Shown: piece after piece, positions 51,447-59,500 of the stretch
Layout: each line of letters starts with the position of its first letter
Numbering within the stretch: the first letter of the stretch is position 1
Assembly: GCA_030432255.1 (NCBI GenBank)
Contig: JAUIHS010000024.1
Location: 1-64,000, forward strand
DNA: 64,000 nt
Source of the DNA: Phycisphaerae bacterium
GTDB lineage: Bacteria > Planctomycetota > Phycisphaerae > Phycisphaerales > UBA1924
Direction of reading: 5' to 3'
Notes under the pieces: model-generated
The model's database searches: none
The model's input: only the letters and a program-made list of their open reading frames with translations
Told to the model about the DNA's origin: nothing
Translations under genes and position numbers: made by a program

Positions 51447-52617
51447 AGTCGATCGCCCCGCTCTGGTCGACGTCGGCTTCTGGGATGAAGCCGATCTGGC
51501 CCTCTTCGCGGCCCCAGGCAGCGAGGACGAGGTTGAGGTCGTCGAAGTCGACGTGGTCGTCATAGTCGGCATCGCCGGGGCAGAGCAGTGGATTGCGGAT
51601 GGTGACGAGGTAGGCTTCGTTGTTGCCTTGGGGGTTGCGGGCCATGCCGACGATGTGCTGGCCGTCAGGACTCATCGCCTCGGCGTAATAGAGTTGCCAG
51701 TCGGCGAGGTTCAGGCCGTGCTCGGTTTCGAGGACGGTCTTCAGGTTGCGCATGCCGCGGGCCTGGTCCCAGATGAAGGCCTCGTCGCCGTTGGGTGTCC
51801 TGCTCGTTCCGACGATGACGGATCCGTCGGCGTTCATCCCGAGGGCCTGCCCATAGGACGTTCCTCCCGGGAGATCGCCGAGGAACTCGGAGGCGCCGTC
51901 CAGCGTCCATTTGTACGGGCCGCAGCCGAGGAGCACGGCACCGTCGTCGGAGACCGCGCGGATCCAGTTGCAGTCTACGTCCACCATCATGCCGGTGGAC
52001 AGCCGCATGTACTCGAAGTGGTCCATGCCGATGTCGCGGCCGACGATGACATCGCCGTCCGGGGTGATCGCGTCGATCTGCGACTGGTCGTACTGCTGGC
52101 CGCGGCCCGGCTGCCAGACCACGGACGGGGCGCCTTCGGCGTCCCACGTGACGGCGTACCGTCGTTCCACAAGTCCGCCGCCTGGCTGCGGCCAATGGTC
52201 GTAGGCGTAACCCGCGGCGATGCTGCCGTCGGCGGAGAGATCGGCCCCGAAGGTGCGCAGCAAGGGGTGCAGTCGACCGAGGACTTCGAGGCCGCCCGCC
52301 TCGGTCCAGCGTGTGGCGGTGGAGCCGGACTGCCCCAAGGCGACGTACCCATCCGCCGACACGGCCTCAATGGACCGCTGACCGGTTGCGATGAGGCCGG
52401 AGGCGGCGGTCCAATAGAAGCCCATGGGCAGGTTGTCTTCGCCTTGGCCACTGCCAACCACGACCTTACCATCGTCGGACACGTCCTTGGCAGTGCTGGA
52501 GAAGTTGCCGCCCTCGAAGTCGCCAAGCGGTGTGAAGGAGGCGATGCCTCCGTCGGCGGGTGAAGTCGCGGCAAGGACCAGTATGGTGGTCAAGGCCGCT
52601 GGGCGCCGGTACGTCAT
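51400..52617 (-). CDS. Exported HAF-like protein with dockerin-like C-terminus
   Basis: The 405-residue protein starts with a leader (MTYRRPAALTTILVLAATSPADG) and contains HAF-like repeats with D-x-S-x-D-G-x-V-V-G (KDVSDDGKVVVGSGQGE, GMNADGSVIVGTSRTPNGDE). Its C-terminus has DADYDDHVDFDDLNLVLAAWG and DVDQSGAIDFNDLNIVLANWG. AAGGAGAG precedes the start. Such proteins are usual in this lineage and its presence inside the putative island shows exported cargo there. Confidence 0.78.
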   Translation of the reverse strand: MTYRRPAALTTILVLAATSPADGGIASFTPLGDFEGGNFSSTAKDVSDDGKVVVGSGQGEDNLPMGFYWTAASGLIATGQRSIEAVSADGYVALGQSGSTATRWTEAGGLEVLGRLHPLLRTFGADLSADGSIAAGYAYDHWPQPGGGLVERRYAVTWDAEGAPSVVWQPGRGQQYDQSQIDAITPDGDVIVGRDIGMDHFEYMRLSTGMMVDVDCNWIRAVSDDGAVLLGCGPYKWTLDGASEFLGDLPGGTSYGQALGMNADGSVIVGTSRTPNGDEAFIWDQARGMRNLKTVLETEHGLNLADWQLYYAEAMSPDGQHIVGMARNPQGNNEAYLVTIRNPLLCPGDADYDDHVDFDDLNLVLAAWGREEGQIGFIPEADVDQSGAIDFNDLNIVLANWGAAC

Positions 52618-53051
52618 TGTGATCTCTCCTTCGGTGGGGCAGTCTGTTCGTGCACGGCGTTCATGGTGCCGTCTTCCCGGTACTCGGAGGGGACGACGGC
52701 GTCGAAACTCATATTTACGATGGAGGATGCATCATCCCCCGAACCCCCACAACTCGGCAAGAAGATGCAACTCATCAAGATCCTGAGGAGGTACGGAAGG
52801 CAGGGGTGCCCATATTTCCAGACAGTTGCCAACATTGACTTGGCCCGAATGGCAGCAAAGAGCCGAGCACCGGGGGCTTCAGCTTCGTCGATGTCTGGGC
52901 GCTCGATGAAGAGCCATGTCGAGTTCCGCTCCGCAATGAGGAGACGCATGCTGTCGGGGTCGTTATGGAGGTTGAGTTCAAGGCATTCCTCGGGGAGCAT
53001 GCTCGGGGGAGGGGACAAAGTGGACTGGTGGCCGATCGTGTCAATTTTCAT
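52614..53051 (-). CDS. Small protein of unknown function (145 aa)
   Basis: ATG 53051 follows AAGGAAAC with about 8-base spacing. The stop overlaps the next start by 4 bases. The protein is mixed with Pro- and Ser-rich patches, Cys-containing strands (CLPYLLRILMSCIFLPSCGG) and a hydrophobic stretch. No family recognised. The gene starts 40 bases from an imperfect hairpin with GCATAAC at its edge (53087-53130). Confidence 0.5.
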   Translation of the reverse strand: MKIDTIGHQSTLSPPPSMLPEECLELNLHNDPDSMRLLIAERNSTWLFIERPDIDEAEAPGARLFAAIRAKSMLATVWKYGHPCLPYLLRILMSCIFLPSCGGSGDDASSIVNMSFDAVVPSEYREDGTMNAVHEQTAPPKERSQ

Positions 53052-53378
53052 GACTAGTTTCCTTAATCTTTTGGCGCATAACGACAGCGCCGGTTTGGCA
53101 CCGCCGCTTGTCGCGGTGCGTGCAACGGGAGGGAGACGACTCAGGTAGGAATCTGGCCTCAGTTTTTCGTGTAGTGCCGGGCTTCAAGCAGGTACCGAGA
53201 GTCGCATGAGGCCAAGGTTGGTCTCATGCATATTGCTCTGGCGATCGTTTTAGTGTAGATCCAGAACTGATCTTGATTATTTTGAGCAACTGGCCTTTCC
53301 TACCGTCGTACTCCGCTCTGCCCTGCATCTGGTGTAAGAAAGAATCACGAGCAGAAAGCGGAGGTTCGCCGCGAAGGA
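53052..53378. other. Intergenic region with an attC-like imperfect hairpin
   Basis: The 327-base gap holds no gene. Near 53087-53125 the sequence GCATAACGACAGCGCC is followed by CCGCCGCTTGTCG, which can fold back on it with mismatches, as in integron attC sites (RYYYAAC and GTTRRRY cores). The second core is poor (GCGG instead of GTT) and no integron integrase lies in the window, so this is only a weak resemblance. Confidence 0.3.
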
Positions 53379-54764
53379 TCAGCTCGATGAATCGCGAGAC
53401 ACGATCGCGAACAATTCCCTGATTCGGCTCAGCATCCAGCGATTCTCGATGGCGTGGGCCGTGCGGCGAGGGTCGAACATGCTGGTTGCATACGGGACCT
53501 GGATGCGGCGTTCTATCCTCCCCAGCGTCTCCAGGCCTCGTCCTACCGCCCATGCCCGGTCCATCATCTGGTCACCGTTGCGCCGATACTCCGAACCGAT
53601 GAGGACGACCATGCGGCCGCCGGGCTTGATCACGGTCATCCAGCGTCGCGCGATGTCGAGGACCGCTCCGAGCCACGCATCCTCCGACACGCAGCGGGAC
53701 AGATCGCGTGGGTCCTTCGAGTACTCGTGAGTCAGTCCGTACGGCGGGTCCAGGAAGACGAGGTCCGCGGGCGGGCACTCTGGCGGGGGCCCCTTCATAG
53801 CGTCATGCTCCGCGACGAAGTCCGCACGCGGCACGAGGTCAAAGCTCACCGCCCGGCGGCGCATGGCGCGGGCGACGCTCTCCACCTGGCCGCGCCCGGC
53901 CATGGGGTCGACGACCATGTCGCCCGGCTTCGTCCAGTACGCCAGCGCATGCGCGATCAGTTGAGCTGGCGGTGACCCGTAGCTGCCCTCAATGATGACA
54001 TCCTCGTCCATTGCGATGTCGTGGAAGTCATTGTCTCGACGGCGGAACTCCCAGACGTCGAAGGGCTGAATGTCGAGTTGATCTTCATAGTTGAAGTCCG
54101 TGGATTCGAGGGCGCGCTCCATCGACTCGCGGCGTCGCGCCAGTCGTTGGCATCGTCGAACCCGACGGTACGCCTCATGAACCGAGAGCCGGCCTTCGTT
54201 GAGCTCGTCAAGGATCCGCTGAGGAGCGGTTTGTCCCTCAATGGCCTCATGGATGCGCAAGATTCGACGCAGCATTTCGCGCTTGATCCCGATCGCCGCG
54301 GCGAGTTCGTCGATCATTCGACGGCGCGGCTGCAGATCAGGTGTGCTCTTGCCGTGGCGTGCCGCGGCCCCGGCACGACGGCCCTCCGCCTGCCGCTCCG
54401 CCGCGCGGGCCGCGTAGTATGGCTTGAGCACCAGCGCCTCGTGGTAGATCTCCGTCGCCGTCTTCTTTCGTTGCGTGTTGAAGGCGACCAGAAGGTTGAC
54501 TTCTTCTTCTGCGCTCTTCGGGTCGATGCGTCGGACCGGGACTGTTTCGAGCTCCAGGTCGAGCGCCACCCGCAGTCGGCGGTGGCCGGACAGGAGCACA
54601 TTGGAGCTCGTCGCAACAAGCGGCTCGAGGATCCCTTCGCGTCTGATGCTCTCATGAAGGTCGAGATCCGAAGTCGACCCGACGTAGATGGCGTCATTCT
54701 GCGGGTGCGGCGTGAGCGAGGTCGGTGGCAGGAGGATCGGTGCGGTGTCGAGGGGCTCTGACAT
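53379..54764 (-). CDS. ParB-like domain fused to DNA methyltransferase
   Basis: This 461-residue protein has an N-terminal ParB-like nuclease fold (LTPHPQN ... LHESIRREGILEPLV ... LLSGHRRL, about 15-75), a helical linker with an HTH-like region (about 130-200), and a C-terminal methyltransferase with SAM-binding DPMAGRGQVESVARA (motif I) and catalytic LDPPYGLTHEY (DPPY, N6-adenine or N4-cytosine type). Such fusions occur in mobile elements and phages. No matching restriction gene is adjacent. The start at ATG 54764 is in good context. Confidence 0.85.
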   Translation of the reverse strand: MSEPLDTAPILLPPTSLTPHPQNDAIYVGSTSDLDLHESIRREGILEPLVATSSNVLLSGHRRLRVALDLELETVPVRRIDPKSAEEEVNLLVAFNTQRKKTATEIYHEALVLKPYYAARAAERQAEGRRAGAAARHGKSTPDLQPRRRMIDELAAAIGIKREMLRRILRIHEAIEGQTAPQRILDELNEGRLSVHEAYRRVRRCQRLARRRESMERALESTDFNYEDQLDIQPFDVWEFRRRDNDFHDIAMDEDVIIEGSYGSPPAQLIAHALAYWTKPGDMVVDPMAGRGQVESVARAMRRRAVSFDLVPRADFVAEHDAMKGPPPECPPADLVFLDPPYGLTHEYSKDPRDLSRCVSEDAWLGAVLDIARRWMTVIKPGGRMVVLIGSEYRRNGDQMMDRAWAVGRGLETLGRIERRIQVPYATSMFDPRRTAHAIENRWMLSRIRELFAIVSRDSSS

Positions 54765-54949
54765 TCGGCGATGGTACCCTTCGGTTCTGAGTCAACAGAG
54801 CACGCTCGGACTCGCGAACGCGACCTGATCAGACCATGCGGCGCTTCCTTGGTCTCTCGTCTTTCCAGAGTTTTCCACGATGTCCTCCTTGAGTTCGGCA
54901 AAGGAGGAGGACACCACTCATGTTCGAGATGAAGTACACCGGAACTCTC

Positions 54950-56431
54950 TCATAGGCCGCGCCTCTTTCTGGCATTCTGAACGCTTGAAACCTCGGCCCG
55001 AGCCTGGTCGCGCCATCCATCCAGCCGTGAGGAGTGGCTGCGCAGATCAGCAGTTATTTCCTCCATGTACTGCCGGCCTCCCTCCGCCGCCGACTCGAAG
55101 ACCCAATAGACCTTGAGGCGGTTCGCGTTCTTCGACGCCGTGCGAATGCTCGATTCAAGACGACGTACCGTCGCGAGCAGTTCACCGACACGATTCCAGG
55201 CTCGTATGGCTTCGTCTGTCCGGTCCGTCCACTGTCGGGCAGACTCTGGTGTGAACCTCCCCGTCTCTCGGTCGAAAGCATACGTATACAGATTGGGGTC
55301 CTTCTCCTGAGCGACCTCAATCGCTCGGGGAATGGAGCCCACTGCGTTCATCGCTTGCCTGTAGTATCCGTCCATCTTGGAGACCAGATCGCGGCGCTTC
55401 TTTTCCGTTGCCAGGAGGGCCTCGGCTGTATTGATCAGGGCTCGCTCGCCGTACCGCCCCAGCTGCTCCCACTTCTCGATTTCGAGCAGTTCTCCGAGAT
55501 CACCGGGATCACGCACGATGGCCTCAGCAAAGCCGATGCGCAAAGCGTCGGAACTTGACAGTGTCAGCAGGGTCGACTCGGAGTCCAGGACCTCTACGCC
55601 CTCATGCATCCCGTTTGGAACCCGCTCTCCGACGACGACCGACCCGTCAGTATCGCTCCAGATGAACACTTCGGCCTCGGGTACGACCATCGCCCTCACG
55701 ACGGTAGTGTCGTGACCCTTACGCATGGCCAGGCTCGACAGCTGCTCGGCGATGATCGAATTGTGTTTGCTGTCGTACTCCGGTACGCCTGATCGGGAGC
55801 TCATGTAGCTGAGAGCGCCTCCCTGCATTCCAGCCTCCACCGTGAACACCCGGTCGCAGGAGAGTGTGATCCACATCGCCGCGCTGATGCTTGCGCGCAC
55901 CACTGCGTAGTAGTCAAACTGATCCTCAGAAGCGCGCAAGACATCTGCGATCATCTTCGCTTCCTGGACGTAGCCGCCGGGGCTGTCTATCCAGAACACG
56001 ATGTGGCGCACACCTCTTCTTCGCGCTACGGTCAGGGCCTCCTGAACGCCAGCCGCAGTCGTTGCAACTTGCATCTCATCAGGGTCGATGCCGATGGTGC
56101 CAATGGGTATGACCATATAAGGCGTTGGCCGAACTGAATCAGCCGAATCATTTGACACGACCACCGATTGGTCACCGGCGTCATTCTTCGGGTCCTCTGC
56201 AACTTCACTTTCGAGTTCGATGCTTTCCATGCGACGAATCTCAGAGCGCCTGAAAGTCAACTCTGCGGTGATGCCTGAGATCACCACACGAATCGTGATC
56301 TCACCGGGCGATTCTTCGATGACCTCGCCGTCGAACTGGCGCCCGTCGTGAAGCAGAACTCGAGTTCCAGCGATCGCATTCGGCGGGAGTAGAAACAAGG
56401 AACTGAGTATCAAGTAGAGGACGTACCGCAT
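54950..56431 (-). CDS. Exported ClpP-class serine protease (NfeD/SppA-like)
   Basis: The 493-residue protein has a signal peptide (MRYVLYLILSSLFLLPPNAIAG), a small beta-domain (VLLHDGRQFDGEVIEESPGE), a ClpP/crotonase-like core with FWIDSPGGYVQEAKM and ASISAAMWITLSCDRV (candidate nucleophile Ser), and a helical C-terminus of about 180 residues with no membrane segment. This is like the N-terminal half of NfeD-type proteases, minus the membrane and OB-fold parts. ATG 56431 has AGGAGTG upstream. Confidence 0.78.
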   Translation of the reverse strand: MRYVLYLILSSLFLLPPNAIAGTRVLLHDGRQFDGEVIEESPGEITIRVVISGITAELTFRRSEIRRMESIELESEVAEDPKNDAGDQSVVVSNDSADSVRPTPYMVIPIGTIGIDPDEMQVATTAAGVQEALTVARRRGVRHIVFWIDSPGGYVQEAKMIADVLRASEDQFDYYAVVRASISAAMWITLSCDRVFTVEAGMQGGALSYMSSRSGVPEYDSKHNSIIAEQLSSLAMRKGHDTTVVRAMVVPEAEVFIWSDTDGSVVVGERVPNGMHEGVEVLDSESTLLTLSSSDALRIGFAEAIVRDPGDLGELLEIEKWEQLGRYGERALINTAEALLATEKKRRDLVSKMDGYYRQAMNAVGSIPRAIEVAQEKDPNLYTYAFDRETGRFTPESARQWTDRTDEAIRAWNRVGELLATVRRLESSIRTASKNANRLKVYWVFESAAEGGRQYMEEITADLRSHSSRLDGWRDQARAEVSSVQNARKRRGL

Positions 56432-56595
56432 TGATTCACTCCTTTCTCAGGCAGCGTCGCGCATCCTTAGAGAGGTTACTGGTAGCCTCGGTGGTGGACA
56501 ACATTGAATTGGCCGGGGCTGGAATCTCCATGTGCCAGACTGAAGGGCCATGCATCCCAGATCGCCATGTCGGATGAGTTAACAAGTTGGCACGC

Positions 56596-59500
56596 TTACT
56601 GCCCCGCCGCAATCTCCTCCTTGAGCTTCGCAAACCCTTCTTCACCGAGGAGGTTGCGGGCGTGGAGTTCGCATTCGCGCCAGGATTCTTCGGGGGTCTG
56701 GGCGGTCTGCCAGTCGTAGAAGCGGGGGCCGAGGCGGGAGGCGACGGGTTGGGGGTGTCGGGCGCGGTCGTCGTGGCCGAGGCCGAGGTCGGCGAGGCGG
56801 AGGGTTTCGGGGAGCATCCAGCCCTCGCCGTCGTTCTGGGTGCAGAAGGCCTCGATGCCGGCGTCGCGGTCGCCGCCGCGGTCGGCGATCATCTGCTCCA
56901 GGTCCCGGAACGCGGCGAGCGTCAGGATCGTGTGGCGGAGCTCGGGGTCTTTGTCCTTGTCGACGCGCCAGAAACCCTTCATGGAGAGGTGGCCGCGCTC
57001 GATGGCGGCATTGATGTCGGAGCGCCTGAGGTCGCAGTGCACGAGGGTGTCGCGAAGATCCTCCGAATCAAGTCCATACATCGAGGCAACGATCGCGTCC
57101 ATTGATGACCAGATCCGGACCCTCTCGGCGGGTGTCACTGCCCAATGCAGCCGCCAAGGTCGGACAGGACTCGTACCAATCCAGTGCGGGGAGAGCGTGA
57201 AATGGGCGGCAGACAGCCGGAGCCCGAACTGCTCTGCAAAGGCCGACGCACCACGTGCCCTCGGAAGCGCCGCCTCGGCGATCACGAACCAGTTGAGGTG
57301 AAGCCCGCCGCATCGGCGTCGGGCCACGGCGTCAAATGCGAAGGTGTTCAGAACAGCAGTAATCGCGGCGAGGTCTGAGCGATTGGCAAGAAGGATGGGC
57401 GCGGAGTTTCCGCACGGGACACCGTAGGTCAGGGCTGCAATCGTTGTGCGCTGATTTGTCGCGGATGTGATGTCCATGAAGGCGAGCTGTGGATCTCGTT
57501 GCCGGATCCACTCGTCGAAAGCGACGTCATCGCTGAGCCTCTCAGCTTCCTCTTTCGCGAACTCCTTCCCGCAAGCCTTCTTGACTGCCTTGAGATACTT
57601 GTCCAGCCGTGTTGTTGCCGAGACCTCCTTATCAATGAGATACTGCGGCTCCAACTGCTTTGATTCCCACGGGATGTCTCGCCACTTCGCGCTTCTGCCC
57701 GTGCCGCTCACCCATCCCTTATTGCTGAAGTCCAGCTGACCGATCATCCGTCCCTCGTAGATCGGGAGGGCAATACCGCAACCCCTGCCGCCGCGGCCGA
57801 TCTCATCCTCGCGAATCCACGCGTCCGCGTTGCGGGAGAGGATGATGCCTTCGGGGATGTCGGCGCGGGGGATGGGAAGGGTGTCGTAGGGGGGCTGCGC
57901 AACGCGGCGGTCGCCCTCGGCCAGGGGCTTGACGCCCAGTTCGGCCCACAGGGCGTCGATCGGCTGCCAGTCGCCCAGCAGCCAGCGGCTGTACTCGTCC
58001 GGGCGGTAGCCCTTCGCCTCCCACTTGGGCCGCGGCGGGAAGAGCTTCGAGTCGTTTGTCATGTGGAACTCGGTGGCGTACTTGATGCCCCATCCGTCGG
58101 GGCCGTCGTCACCGAGGAGGACGCTGTTGGCGTAGATCTTCTCGAGGATCTCCAGGTCCCGCTGCGACTGGATCTCGAGGATCGCCCTGGAGCGGGGCGA
58201 GAAGCGTTCGACCTGCGCGCGGGTGTAGTGGGTGGTCCGGGGTTGCGGCGTGGTCCACGCTTCCAGGTTACGCTCCATGAACGCGGCACGGATGGCCTCC
58301 GTGCGCCCACCCTTCTGTGCGATGACGGGATTGAACTTGTACGACCGATGGATGTCGAAGATGCCTTCCTTGTTCTCGAAGCTGAAGAGCCACTCCCACT
58401 GACAGTGATCGAGGAACAGGACGCGAAGGGCGCCGGTGCCGTGGTCGGAGTAGATGCCGGAGGGAACGACGAAGCCGAGGCGGCCGCCGCGGCGGAGGAG
58501 ATGGTGGGCCTGCTCCAGGAAGAGCTTGTACAGGTTGATATCCGCCGATCCCTGGTGGCGGTAGGGGTGCGCGGGGTCGGCATAGCAGGTGCTTGAGGCG
58601 CGTTGCTCGCGCCAGGTCTCGTGCAGTTCGAGGTTGGCCTTGCCGCGTTTCAGCGAGAAGTTGTCGCCGTCGGCGTCGGGGTCGCCCCAGGGGGCCGCGG
58701 CGTACTTCATGAAGTTCGACTGGGCGCGGAAGTCGGCGTTGTAGTCGAGCCAGCGGGACTCGATCGCCTCATTCTCGAAGTAGCCGCGCTGGTGGTTGAT
58801 GGCCTCCTGCTTGCCGTAGCTGCGGTAGAGGGGGTCGATGCCGGAGAAGAACTCCTTGGAGTTGGGCTTGGCGATGTCCCAGGGCGGGTTGCCGATCATG
58901 GCGTCGAAGCCGCTGCCGGGGGCATCAAAGACGTCGGGGAACTCGAGTTCCCAGTGGAAGAAGCGCTTTGCCGCGGCGACCTGTCGGGCGATCCCGACAG
59001 CCTCCTCGGTCGGTCTGGCGAAGGCGGACCCGAGGGGGGCGTGTTCGAGGGCATGGGCGGGCCAGAACCAGAGAGCGCACCAGCGGTCGAAGGCGCCCTT
59101 GAGATCCTGCCACGCCTGGCTGCCGAGGACTTCCTCGCGGTAGACGCGTGAGCGCTCGGTGTGCTCGTGGACGGGCAGGGCGTGGACGCGGCGGAGGACG
59201 GCGAGGGCGTCGTCATGGACGGTGAGGGCTTCGGTCTGCTGTCCCTGGGTGAAGAGGTTGCTCTGATCGAGCCACTCGGCGAGGTCGGGCTTGACCTGCT
59301 TGTTTTTCACCTCGCGAATCGCCTTGGTCCGCTCTTCCTTCTTGAAGTGGACGCCGTTGGTGTGGCTCTTGTCGCCGCCCTCGCGCTCCCAGGCCATGGC
59401 GGGGTAGTGGCGGAACTGGTCGAACCAGCAGCCGATGAGGGCGTTGCCGCACTTGATCTTGTGGTCGAGAAAGGAGAAGGGGAGTTGCCGGTCCATGGTC

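Noticed and set aside
56436..56645. 69-codon minus-strand ORF upstream of the protease gene
   Set aside because: No RBS, overlaps the end of the methyltransferase gene, and has an unusual Arg/Ser-rich composition typical of noncoding frames.
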